Below the pieces are notes generated by a model. That model was not told the origin of the DNA, did no database searches, and was given only the letters and a program-made list of their open reading frames with translations. The translations under genes were made by a program, and so were the position numbers. Shown piece by piece: positions 9,133-16,530 of a stretch of 44,592 nt of DNA; within the stretch, counting starts at the first letter, position 1; every line of letters begins with the position of its first letter. Source of the DNA: Robinsoniella sp. (GTDB taxonomy: Bacteria; Bacillota; Clostridia; Lachnospirales; Lachnospiraceae); contig JALEVQ010000031.1 of assembly GCA_022788205.1 (NCBI GenBank), positions 1 through 44,592 on the forward strand, read 5' to 3'.

Positions 9133-9576
9133 TTAGCAGCACGCTCCTTCCCACGGACTTGGTCCTTTTGACCAGCAATAACAGTTGTCAATCTCACATC
9201 CACAATCACTCATGCTCGCAAAAGTGAGAGGATAGTATTCGGTGGCAAACTGGGACAACAGTGCTTTTTTCTGCTTTAGAACAGTGCGAAGCATATCGAG
9301 TGCCTGAGTGTCGTGCTCATGTGTGTCGAGATACAGACGCAGTTCATCTGCCGCAAAGCTGACTTGGGAAATCTGTTCCAGCATTTTCTGGCAGGGATCA
9401 CTCTCAGAGCCTGGGAACAGTTTTGGCTCAGATGCATCATTTTGATTTTCTGTGATATAGAATGGTTTGTCGAGATCTGGGAAGAGCGTTCCATGTTTGA
9501 AAGCCTGAGGCAGATCGTAGACGGTATTCCACTGCTGAGGCGGTACGAAGGCAATGGCAAGTTCATGATTTGACAT
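9133..9576 (-). CDS. CotJA-CotJB fusion spore coat protein
   Basis: The protein has 147 residues. Residues ~1-50 match CotJA (AFVPPQQW, YDLPQAFKHGTLFPDLDKPF). Residues ~65-125 match CotJB (MLEQISQVSFAADEL, LYLDTHEHDTQAL, FATEYYPL). In the Bacillus cotJ operon these are separate genes; here there is no stop or new start between them. The tail is Cys-rich (DCGCEIDNCYCW) where CotJB usually ends in Trp/Pro-rich sequence. The ATG at 9576 is chosen because AAAGGGG lies seven bases upstream; the open frame extends further but its upstream part has no family features. Expected mother-cell expression during sporulation. Confidence 0.85.
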   Translation of the reverse strand: MSNHELAIAFVPPQQWNTVYDLPQAFKHGTLFPDLDKPFYITENQNDASEPKLFPGSESDPCQKMLEQISQVSFAADELRLYLDTHEHDTQALDMLRTVLKQKKALLSQFATEYYPLTFASMSDCGCEIDNCYCWSKGPSPWEGACC

Positions 9577-9707
9577 AAAAAAACCCCTTTCTGTCTTTTG
9601 TGAGACACAGATAGTATCTCCCGATTTTCGGGGATTTATGGTGGGAGGATTTGGAAGTTCTGGCATATAAAGGGAAAAATTTTGCAAAGTTTTGGCGAAA
9701 AAAGAGC

Positions 9708-9736
9708 TTGCATTTTGAAAACAGTAAGCATATACT
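9708..9736 (+). promoter_or_regulatory. Sigma-A-type promoter for the first MATE gene
   Basis: TTGCAT (9708-9713), 17 bases, TATACT (9731-9736). The predicted start near 9743 gives a leader of about 100 bases containing a terminator-like hairpin. Confidence 0.6.
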
Positions 9737-9758
9737 GAGAAAGGAAATTCACAAAAAA

Positions 9759-9794
9759 CTGTCCAGACGCCCTGTGGGTCGGGGCAGCTTTTTT
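9759..9794 (+). terminator. Terminator-like hairpin inside the MATE leader (candidate attenuator)
   Basis: CTGTCC (9759-9764) pairs with GGGCAG (9782-9787), with an inner GCCC/GGGT stem, followed by C and six T residues (9789-9794). It lies between the promoter at 9708 and the MATE start at 9846, so it may abort transcription unless relieved. Confidence 0.55.
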
Positions 9795-9801
9795 GATTGG
9801 T

Positions 9802-9826
9802 AGTGACGCCGTCAGGCGTCATGTCC
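9802..9826 (-). repeat. Short palindromic repeat, family A (copy 1)
   Basis: Contains GACGCC-GTCA-GGCGTC flanked by the AGT and ATGTCC segments shared with the copies at 40895 and 44197, here inverted. It lies between the attenuator hairpin and the MATE ribosome site. Confidence 0.75.
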
Positions 9827-9845
9827 GTTTATAGGAAAGAGTGGA

Positions 9846-11225
9846 ATGTGGGAGGGAAGAAAAATAGACACGAAGAATGATTTTTCAAAAGGGAGTGTCG
9901 TCAAGAATATCGTAAGTCTGGCGATTCCGATGACGGCGGCACAGCTGATTAATGTGTTATACAATATCGTGGATCGACTTTACATTGCCAGAATACCAAA
10001 GAATGCGACACTTGCGATGACAGGGCTGGGACTGTGCCTGCCGATCATCTCCATCATCACTGCATTTGCGAATCTGTTTGGGATGGGCGGGAGTCCTTTG
10101 AGTTCGATTGAGCGTGGGAGAGGAAATGACGAGGAAGCCGAGAAAATCATGGGCAATTCTTTTTTTATGTTGCTGATCTGTGGTGTGGTCTTGACGACGG
10201 TGGGGTTTCTGTGGAAGGAGCCACTGCTTTTTCTGTTTGGGGCAAGTGAAGAAACCTTTCCGTACGCCGATAAGTATCTGACGATCTATCTGTGTGGGAG
10301 TATCTTTGTGATGACAGGACTTGGGATGAACAGCTTTATCAATGCGCAAGGTTTCGGAAAGACGGGAATGATGACCGTACTTTTGGGTGCGATCATGAAT
10401 CTGATTCTGGATCCGATTTTTATTTTTGGATTTGATATGGGGGTTCAAGGTGCGGCGCTTGCGACTGTGATTTCACAGTTTGTCTCCAGCGTATGGATCC
10501 TTCTGTTCCTGACAGGAAAACGCACAATACTGCGGCTGAGGGTTTCTAATTTCCGCCTGAAAGTCGAGAGGGTAAAAAATATCATCTCACTGGGGATGTC
10601 TGCTTTTATCATGGCAGTGACAAATGGACTTGTTCAGATCGTCTGTAATGCAACACTTCAGCAGTATGGAGGAGATTTGTATGTGGGAATCATGACAGTG
10701 GTCAACAGTATCCGCGAGGTGGTCTCGATGCCAGTATCAGGGGTGACTCACAGTGCACAGCCTGTGATGGGATACAATTATGGTGCCAAGAAGTACAAAA
10801 GAGTGTGGCAGGCGATTAAATTTACTTCGATTTCCTGTATCGGCTATACATCTGTGATCTGGGGCATTCTTTTTCTGTTCCCGGAGTTCTTTATCAGCCT
10901 CTTCAATCAGGATGCGGTATTGATTGAGAAAGCGGTGGTCTGTGTCCACACATACTTTTTCGGCTTCTTTATGATGTCTCTGCAGTTTTCTGGTCAGTGT
11001 ACTTTTGTGGGACTCGGGAGATCAAGATATGCTATGTTTTTCTCCACACTGCGAAAGGTTGTGATCGTAATCCCGCTGACGCTTTTACTGCCGAAAGTGG
11101 CAGGACTGGGAACGATGGGAGTTTTTCTGGCAGAGCCGATCTCGAATTTCATCGGAGGAACCGCATGCTTTGTGACCATGTTGCTCACGGTGGGAAAAGA
11201 AATGCGGGGAGAGAAAAGCGCTTGA
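9846..11225 (+). CDS. MATE-family multidrug/toxin exporter
   Basis: The 459-residue protein has about 12 membrane spans in two MATE halves. Typical segments are SLAIPMTAAQLINVLYNIVD near the start and HSAQPVMGYNYGA in the second half. It exports small organic molecules by cation antiport; substrate unknown. The ATG at 9846 has AGGAAAGAG upstream, but GGGAGG lies eight bases before an in-frame ATA after which the sequence reads DTKNDFSKGS, the usual N-terminus of such proteins. The leader carries a promoter, a terminator-like hairpin and a palindromic repeat. A second MATE gene (18038) shares its general plan. Confidence 0.92.
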   Translation: MWEGRKIDTKNDFSKGSVVKNIVSLAIPMTAAQLINVLYNIVDRLYIARIPKNATLAMTGLGLCLPIISIITAFANLFGMGGSPLSSIERGRGNDEEAEKIMGNSFFMLLICGVVLTTVGFLWKEPLLFLFGASEETFPYADKYLTIYLCGSIFVMTGLGMNSFINAQGFGKTGMMTVLLGAIMNLILDPIFIFGFDMGVQGAALATVISQFVSSVWILLFLTGKRTILRLRVSNFRLKVERVKNIISLGMSAFIMAVTNGLVQIVCNATLQQYGGDLYVGIMTVVNSIREVVSMPVSGVTHSAQPVMGYNYGAKKYKRVWQAIKFTSISCIGYTSVIWGILFLFPEFFISLFNQDAVLIEKAVVCVHTYFFGFFMMSLQFSGQCTFVGLGRSRYAMFFSTLRKVVIVIPLTLLLPKVAGLGTMGVFLAEPISNFIGGTACFVTMLLTVGKEMRGEKSA

Positions 11226-11238
11226 TATGATTTGATAT

Positions 11239-11303
11239 AAAAAAGGAGTTTTGAAGCCTTTGGGAAAAACAGATTTTCCAAAAGAACTTTAAAACTCCTT
11301 TTT
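11239..11303. terminator. Strong bidirectional terminator
   Basis: Outer 13-bp stem (AAAAAGGAGTTTT with AAAACTCCTTTTT) and an inner CTTTGGGAAAA/TTTTCCAAAAG stem. It has A- and U-rich flanks on both sides and lies between the convergent MATE gene and the small secreted protein gene. Confidence 0.9.
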
Positions 11304-11309
11304 CGATGA

Positions 11310-11555
11310 TTATCCTACCAAAATCCAGTCTCCGATTTCTTCGCCTGTGGTAAAGTTAAACAGACATTTGTAGAGCTTGCCGTTTCTCGTCTCATAAATC
11401 CAGCCAATCTCATCGGAGCGCGCGATGGAACTCTCGATCACATTGCCCGAAGATTCAGACGATACTGCTGTCGCCTGGCAGAAGAACGGGACAGATAGAA
11501 TTTGAGCGGATAATACGAATGCTGCAGTGCGGAAAAATAATTTATTTTTTTTCAT
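11310..11555 (-). CDS. Small secreted protein, function unknown
   Basis: The 81-residue protein starts with a signal peptide (MKKNKLFF, hydrophobic stretch, CQATAVSS). The mature part of about 50 residues contains SDEIGWIYETRNGKLYK and ends in GEEIGDWILVG. It is the last gene of the blaI-like/M56 operon and its start overlaps the end of the M56 gene by 14 bases in another frame, so translation is coupled. I do not recognise a family. A role as substrate, signal or partner of the M56 peptidase is inferred from position only. Confidence 0.7.
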   Translation of the reverse strand: MKKNKLFFRTAAFVLSAQILSVPFFCQATAVSSESSGNVIESSIARSDEIGWIYETRNGKLYKCLFNFTTGEEIGDWILVG

Positions 11556-12714
11556 GTTTAAGTGCCTCCTCTTGACTTACATAAATTCTGCAATCTTTAG
11601 GGTAATATTCAAGGGAATCCGTAGTCTCAATAAATTCACCCTGGAGGTATACACTGTACGTTCCGTCGTCGTTGAGAACCATATACATATTGTCAGCGGA
11701 AGGGATCGTCACTGTTGGAGATTCCGTGTATGCAGGTGGTACATAGTGCGATTCAAAAATGTAGAGGTATGAAAGACAATATACCATACAAATTGGAATC
11801 AGAAGCAGTGTCATATATTTTTTCGGCTTCACGGGATTCTCTGGAATTAACAGATCAAAACGGCAGCGAAGAAGGCTGCTGTTGGAAGAAAAAGAAATTC
11901 CAGGGCAATGCTGGATCGGCTCGTCCTCTGCAATATGGGAGGCGATCCTGATCAGACATCGGGAGTATCCGATTTTTGCAGATGGGTCAGAAGCTGTGAC
12001 CGACTCATCTACGCGCAATTCCCAGAGCAGATCCGTCTGCTTTTTTAGAGAATGGCAAAAAGGATTCCACCAATAAATCATGCAGATCAGCTCAATAAAA
12101 AATTTGATCAACAAGTCATGGTGGACGATATGGGAAATCTCGTGGCGAAAAATAAAATATAATTCGTCCTCGCTGAACTCCAAGCTGTCAGGAAGCAATA
12201 TGTAGTAAGAAAAGAAACGGCATACGGTCGGACTCTGAATCATAGGGAGCCGGACGATGCGGATCTTTTCTCTGAGCTTTTCCCTGGGACAAGCCTTTTC
12301 CAGAGAAACGGCATAAAATGGTTCGTGGGTGATCTCTATCCCATTTTTCTGTATAAATCGGTGAAACAAGACGTTGGTCTTGATGCACCGAAAGAGAAGA
12401 AACAGAATACTGATCACCCACAGAACTTCTATGACATTCCAAATACAAACTTTTATGCCCAATACAGCAAATCTAGGATGGAGTAAAAAAGTAATCCATC
12501 TGGATATCTCCTGTGGGAATGGAATATTTGTTGAAATTGGCAGTTCAAAAGGGAAAAGCAAACGGACAGCTGTGAGAATAGAAAAAAGGCTGAGCAATTT
12601 GTATCCCACGCGGAGCATAATCGATTCATGACGAAAAATAAACGTCAAAAAAATGATTAAAACATTGCAGCAGACCACTGATATCAGTACACTGGAAAAG
12701 CGAAAATCTAGCAA
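11542..12714 (-). CDS. BlaR1/MecR1-like M56 membrane metallopeptidase
   Basis: The protein has about 390 residues. N-terminal membrane spans lead to a zinc peptidase site HEISH (residues 191-195) with SLEFSEDELYFIF before it, a later span, and a short extracytoplasmic tail of ~75 residues (DDGTYSVYLQGEF). In BlaR1/MecR1 the tail is a large penicillin-binding domain; here it is absent, so beta-lactam sensing is not supported. By family analogy it would relieve repression by the BlaI-like protein encoded upstream. A TTG at 12714 has GGAGG nine bases upstream and is preferred; an in-frame ATG at 12735 lacks a good site and would overlap that GGAGG. Confidence 0.85.
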   Translation of the reverse strand: MLDFRFSSVLISVVCCNVLIIFLTFIFRHESIMLRVGYKLLSLFSILTAVRLLFPFELPISTNIPFPQEISRWITFLLHPRFAVLGIKVCIWNVIEVLWVISILFLLFRCIKTNVLFHRFIQKNGIEITHEPFYAVSLEKACPREKLREKIRIVRLPMIQSPTVCRFFSYYILLPDSLEFSEDELYFIFRHEISHIVHHDLLIKFFIELICMIYWWNPFCHSLKKQTDLLWELRVDESVTASDPSAKIGYSRCLIRIASHIAEDEPIQHCPGISFSSNSSLLRCRFDLLIPENPVKPKKYMTLLLIPICMVYCLSYLYIFESHYVPPAYTESPTVTIPSADNMYMVLNDDGTYSVYLQGEFIETTDSLEYYPKDCRIYVSQEEALKHEKK

Positions 12715-12739
12715 GTAGTGTAACCTCCATTCCACGCAG

Positions 12740-12757
12740 AATGTAAATTTCTACATT
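12740..12757. promoter_or_regulatory. Inverted repeat between the BlaI-like and M56 genes
   Basis: AATGTA and TACATT form a perfect 6-bp inverted repeat with a 6-base spacer, 25 bases upstream of the M56 start. BlaI/MecI operators use TACA then TGTA with a short gap; here the half-site order is reversed, so operator function is uncertain. Confidence 0.3.
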
Positions 12758-12807
12758 AAAAACTAATTTGAGCGGCTGCTGGGATCAATAATATGCTAAG
12801 CTTTAGA

Positions 12808-13218
12808 TTACAGCTCTTTTTCCATATCTTCCAGAACTTTTTTCATCTGATCGATGTCCTGGCGCAGGCGTTCCTTGTCGGATTCTTCCTCAAGAAGCGT
12901 AGCCATGAGAGACGATTTCGGAAGGTCTTTTCCGAACTGTTTGTACTCTGAAGTCAGTTTGTAGAGGGCGAACTCTTTTCCGGATATAGCCGGTTTGTAG
13001 CGCCGTGCAAGGACAGTTCCACTGTAGACAATGTCAGAAACTTCAATAAACTGGTTCTTCAGAAGTTTTCTGAGAATCGCCTGTACTGTATTCATATTCA
13101 GAGTTGGATTTGTCTCAACGATCTGAGTTGCTGTCAGTGGTTCAGGACTGTTCCATAAAACAGATAAAATGTCTAAATCGCGATTTGTAAATTTTTGAAA
13201 AGCTTTTAACGGACTCAC
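12808..13218 (-). CDS. BlaI/MecI-family transcriptional repressor
   Basis: The 136-residue protein has a winged-helix DNA-binding domain (FTNRDLDILSVLW, PLTATQIVE, NMNTVQAILRKLLKN) and a C-terminal dimerisation part (LLEEESDKERLRQDIDQM). BlaI proteins repress their own operon and are inactivated through a BlaR-type M56 protease, here the next gene. The GTG at 13218 is chosen over an upstream ATG because a full AGGAGG lies eight bases before it. No beta-lactamase or penicillin-binding protein gene is nearby. Confidence 0.88.
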   Translation of the reverse strand: MSPLKAFQKFTNRDLDILSVLWNSPEPLTATQIVETNPTLNMNTVQAILRKLLKNQFIEVSDIVYSGTVLARRYKPAISGKEFALYKLTSEYKQFGKDLPKSSLMATLLEEESDKERLRQDIDQMKKVLEDMEKEL

Positions 13219-13878
13219 TATATATACCTCCTGATTAATCATAGATGATGGTGTACATGGACTACTCAGCTATGGATAACCGAGCATTTCTATGCTGCGC
13301 TCTGGGGCGCCGCTATAGAGGGCGATCCATGCGCCCGTCGCTGTTAGTCCCTGAGAAGTTACACAAGTGTTTTTGGGGGAAACTCAATCCTTTGGCTTAC
13401 GGATATGGAAGATTCAGTGTCATCATAAAATGAATTACGTGAGATTCGAGAGACGAATGATATCTGCTCTGCTCGCGCAGCAAATTTCCTGTGGTGCTTG
13501 TGGTGGAATAGGAATCCTGTGCGGTAATTAAAATGACAGAAAAAAATCTTCAAATGTGTAAAATTTCTCTCACGGATAGTATACCAGAAAAGGTGACTGA
13601 TGGCAACATTTATTTAAAAAGTTATTGTACTTTATGGGTAAAAATATGTCAATATAAAGCAAACAGGCATATACAGATACAGAGCGCAGATATGAGTATA
13701 ATTTCATCTTCATTTTGGAACAAAATGAGCGGATTTCGAATGTTTTTAGGATTTCGTGAGCGTGAAACGCGGAGAAATCCGTAGGTATCAGGGGGTCAAA
13801 GACTTTTGACCCCAACATCATAATATGATATGCAGGAAGGAAGCGAAATTGTCTGGGTGAATCATTGAATCCCCTCTT
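13219..13878. other. Long intergenic stretch with two hairpins and no supported gene
   Basis: No open frame here has a convincing ribosome site or family motif. The clear structure is at 13749-13813. GGATTTC (13749-13755) pairs with GAAATCC (13774-13780), enclosing a CGT/ACG pair. Then GGGGTCAAA (13792-13800) pairs with TTTGACCCC (13805-13813). Another stem (GGGCGC with GCGCCC) lies near 13305-13335. The region probably includes the promoter of the minus-strand BlaI-like operon, but no strong boxes were found. Confidence 0.4.
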
Positions 13879-14110
13879 ATGCCGATTCCAGGGATGCAGG
13901 AATACATCAATCAGAAATACGGAGGCAAGCTGCGCGGAGAACTCATGCTAAAGCGGGATAGTGATCTTGCACAGGTTCCGTAAAGGCACGCGGAAGTATC
14001 TATGAGGTACTGAAACACTTGGATATCAGGTGGTTGTGCACATGTCCGCGGAGGCAAAGCAGATGAGGTTCGCAGGGAAAGTATGCGAAAAAACGAGAAA
14101 AAGCAATAAA
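13879..14110 (+). pseudogene. Broken small gene, family unknown
   Basis: An ATG at 13879 opens 34 codons (MPIPGMQEYINQKYGGKL onward) to a stop at 13981. A further stretch reads ARGSIYEVLKHL and, after a one-base shift near 14020, VVVHMSAEAKQMRFAGKV. The three pieces have coding-like composition and read well end to end, suggesting one gene of ~75 residues or the end of a longer one, broken by a stop and a frameshift. Not recognised. Confidence 0.4.
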
Positions 14111-14126
14111 ATAGTAGAATTTATAG

Positions 14127-14156
14127 TTGTCTTCTTTTTGGGGAATGTGCTATAAT
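14127..14156 (+). promoter_or_regulatory. Promoter for xpt
   Basis: TTGTCT (14127-14132), 18 bases, TATAAT (14151-14156) with an extended TG one base before the -10 box. The expected start is near 14163. Confidence 0.7.
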
Positions 14157-14162
14157 GCGTCT

Positions 14163-14290
14163 TATATCTTGAACGTGGAGAAGCGGATTCGGAAGGTCCG
14201 TTTCACGGCAGATCGTTCACGAGGAAAAGATGAAAGAAGTACTTTGGCAGAAGGATTGTCAAAATCTGTTTTCACAGAAAGGGATAAAAA
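14163..14290 (+). promoter_or_regulatory. Structured leader of xpt, not a recognisable purine riboswitch
   Basis: This ~128-base leader can fold as CGTG...CACG enclosing CGGA...TCCG (about 14174-14206). A competing GAACG/CGTTC pairing and a small TCTG/CAGA hairpin just before the AAAGGG ribosome site are also possible. The conserved core of the guanine/xanthine aptamer often found before xpt in Firmicutes is not visible, and neither is a clear terminator. Confidence 0.35.
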
Positions 14291-14875
14291 ATGAAGCTTT
14301 TAAAAGAACGAATTCGAAAAGATGGAATTGTAAAAGAGGGAAATGTTTTAAAAGTAGACCAGTTTTTGAATCACCAGATGGATATTGAGTTGCTCAATGA
14401 GATCGGAAAAGAGTTCAAGCGCCGTTTTGCGCAGAAGCAGATCGATAAGATCTTGACGATCGAGGCATCTGGTATCGGGATTGCGTGTATCACAGCTCAG
14501 TATTTCCATGTTCCGGTTGTGTTTGCAAAGAAAAGTCAGAGTGTGAACCTGGATGGTGAGTCTTATGTCACAAAGATCGAATCTTTTACGCATAAGAGAA
14601 TATATGATGTGATCGTGTCCAAAAAATATTTAAAAGAGGGAGAACACGTTCTGATCATCGATGATTTTATGGCGAATGGATGTGCCGTCAATGGTCTGCT
14701 GGATATTTTGGAGGAAGCTGGCGCGATTGTGGAAGGTGTCGGAATCGTGATTGAGAAAGGATTTCAGGATGGAGGCAAGTCCATCAGAGAAAGAGGAATT
14801 CAGCTGGAATCTCTTGCAATTGTGGATGCTATGAATCCGGCAGAGGGCTCTCTTACGTTCCGTGAGACAGAATAA
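14291..14875 (+). CDS. xpt: Xanthine phosphoribosyltransferase
   Basis: The 194-residue protein matches the usual Xpt length. It converts xanthine and PRPP to XMP in purine salvage, in the cytoplasm. The start [12 protein letters not shown], the [11 protein letters not shown] segment and the PRPP-binding motif [16 protein letters not shown] (near residue 120) are typical. AAAGGG lies upstream of the ATG. It has its own promoter at 14127; the aspartate kinase gene follows after 111 bases. A pur operon lies about 21 kb downstream. Confidence 0.95.
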   Translation: MKLLKERIRKDGIVKEGNVLKVDQFLNHQMDIELLNEIGKEFKRRFAQKQIDKILTIEASGIGIACITAQYFHVPVVFAKKSQSVNLDGESYVTKIESFTHKRIYDVIVSKKYLKEGEHVLIIDDFMANGCAVNGLLDILEEAGAIVEGVGIVIEKGFQDGGKSIRERGIQLESLAIVDAMNPAEGSLTFRETE

Positions 14876-14986
14876 AAAAGGACTTCGCAGGAAACCTGAC
14901 ATCTGAAAAGTGCAGGAGAGTCACAGAAAAAGGTGACAGAAAAAAAGTAATACAGAGATAGAGAAATAGATGGAGGAGAAACTTTC

Positions 14987-16306
14987 ATGAAAAAAGTAGT
15001 GAAATTCGGTGGAAGCTCTTTGGCAAGCGCAGAGCAGTTTCAAAAAGTGGGAGATATTATCCGTGCGGATAAGGCGAGAAGATATGTGGTTCCGTCAGCG
15101 CCGGGAAGACGGTTTGACAATGACACGAAAGTGACGGATATGCTGTATTGCTGCTATGAGGCGGCAGAAAAAGGCGAATCCTTTAAGAGCAAGTTAAAAG
15201 CAATCAAGGCACGCTACGATGAGATTATCCATGGGCTGAATCTGGAACTTTCCCTGGACGAAGAATTTCAGACGATTGAGGAACAGTTTAAAGCAAAAGC
15301 GGGAAAAGATTATGCGGCATCGAGAGGAGAATATTTAAATGGTATTATCATGGCGCATTACCTTGGCTATGAATTCATTGACTCCGCACAGGTGATCGTG
15401 TTTGACGAGGACGGAAGCTACAATGACGACAAGACCATGGAGAAACTCAGTGCGAGACTGCAGAGCGTGGAGCGTGCGGTGATTCCAGGATTCTATGGAG
15501 CGATGGAAAACGGAAAAGTGAAGACATTCTCAAGAGGAGGTTCTGATGTCACAGGCTCTATCGTGGCGAAGGCGGTTCGCGCAGATCTGTATGAGAACTG
15601 GACAGATGTCTCAGGATTTCTGGTGGCAGACCCGAGAATTATCTTCAACCCAGAGGTGATTGAGACGATCACATACCGTGAACTCAGAGAGCTTTCTTAC
15701 ATGGGAGCTACTGTGCTGCATGAGGATGCGATTTTCCCGGTGCGCAGCATGGGAATTCCGATCAACATCCGCAACACAAACAAACCGCAGGATCCAGGTA
15801 CGCTGATTGTTGAGAGCACCTGCCGTCAGCCGAAATATACGATCACTGGTGTCGCAGGAAAGAAGGGTTTTGTCGCAATCAATATCGAAAAAGATATGAT
15901 GAATTCGGAGATCGGGTTTGGGAGAAAAGTGCTCAGCGTGTTTGAGGACAATGGCATTTCCTTTGAGCATATGCCATCCGGAATCGACACTCTGACCGTC
16001 TTTGTTCACCAGACAGAGTTCGAGGAGAAGGAGCAGAAGATTCTCGCTGAGCTTCACCGTATTGTCACACCTGATTTAATCGATCTGGAAGGAGATTTGG
16101 CATTGATTGCGGTTGTGGGACGCGGAATGAGAGCGACGAGAGGAACAGCAGGAAGAATTTTCTCAGCACTGGCACATGCAAATGTCAATGTCAAGATGAT
16201 TGACCAGGGTTCCAGTGAGTTAAACATCATTATCGGTGTCAGCAACAAAGATTTTGAGGCAGCGATCAAGGCAATTTACGATATTTTTGTGACGATTCAG
16301 CTGTAA
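14987..16306 (+). CDS. Aspartate kinase
   Basis: The 439-residue enzyme phosphorylates L-aspartate, the first step towards lysine, threonine, methionine and diaminopimelate. KFGGSS near the N-terminus and the FSRGGSDVTGS segment form the kinase site. ITGVAGKKGFVAINIEKD starts the first ACT domain and VVGRGMRATRGTAGRIFSAL lies in the second, where amino-acid feedback inhibition occurs. GGAGGAGAAA precedes the ATG. No lysine riboswitch is visible in the 111-base gap upstream. A terminator follows, so it is the last gene of its unit. Confidence 0.93.
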   Translation: MKKVVKFGGSSLASAEQFQKVGDIIRADKARRYVVPSAPGRRFDNDTKVTDMLYCCYEAAEKGESFKSKLKAIKARYDEIIHGLNLELSLDEEFQTIEEQFKAKAGKDYAASRGEYLNGIIMAHYLGYEFIDSAQVIVFDEDGSYNDDKTMEKLSARLQSVERAVIPGFYGAMENGKVKTFSRGGSDVTGSIVAKAVRADLYENWTDVSGFLVADPRIIFNPEVIETITYRELRELSYMGATVLHEDAIFPVRSMGIPINIRNTNKPQDPGTLIVESTCRQPKYTITGVAGKKGFVAINIEKDMMNSEIGFGRKVLSVFEDNGISFEHMPSGIDTLTVFVHQTEFEEKEQKILAELHRIVTPDLIDLEGDLALIAVVGRGMRATRGTAGRIFSALAHANVNVKMIDQGSSELNIIIGVSNKDFEAAIKAIYDIFVTIQL

Positions 16307-16325
16307 GATGTAAAGATAGAAAGAG

Positions 16326-16374
16326 AAAACACATCGTTGGAAGAGTGATTCCGGGGGTGTGTTTTTATTTTTTT
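16326..16374 (+). terminator. Intrinsic terminator after the aspartate kinase gene
   Basis: AAAACACA pairs with TGTGTTTT around an inner GGAA/TTCC stem, followed by a long T-rich run (ATTTTTTT). Confidence 0.8.
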
Positions 16375-16398
16375 CAGAAAATATAAAAAGACCTTTCA

Positions 16399-16427
16399 TT
16401 GACAAATGACTTCAGGTTCACTACAAT
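16399..16427 (+). promoter_or_regulatory. Strong promoter for the ModA-like gene
   Basis: TTGACA (16399-16404), 17 bases, TACAAT (16422-16427). The ~97-base leader that follows has a GCAC/GTGC closing pair (around 16437 and 16502) and GAG/CTC inner pairs, but no riboswitch class was recognised. Confidence 0.7.
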
Positions 16428-16530
16428 AATGGTAACGCACGGAGGAGAGCCAGAAATACGAAAAAGCTGCTTTGCCTGAGGGGAACTCGTAAAAGAGATG
16501 GTGCAGAGCGGTTTAGATAGGAGTATATTT

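Noticed and set aside
12740-12757. Canonical BlaI operator
   Set aside because: The half-sites are in the reverse order (TGTA...TACA) with a six-base gap, so it is listed only as an inverted repeat.
13245-13433. 62-codon open frame upstream of the BlaI-like gene
   Set aside because: No ribosome site and no coding-like pattern; it includes a GC-rich stem.
14876-14986. Lysine riboswitch before the aspartate kinase gene
   Set aside because: The gap is only 111 bases, shorter than the L-box aptamer, and shows no conserved core.
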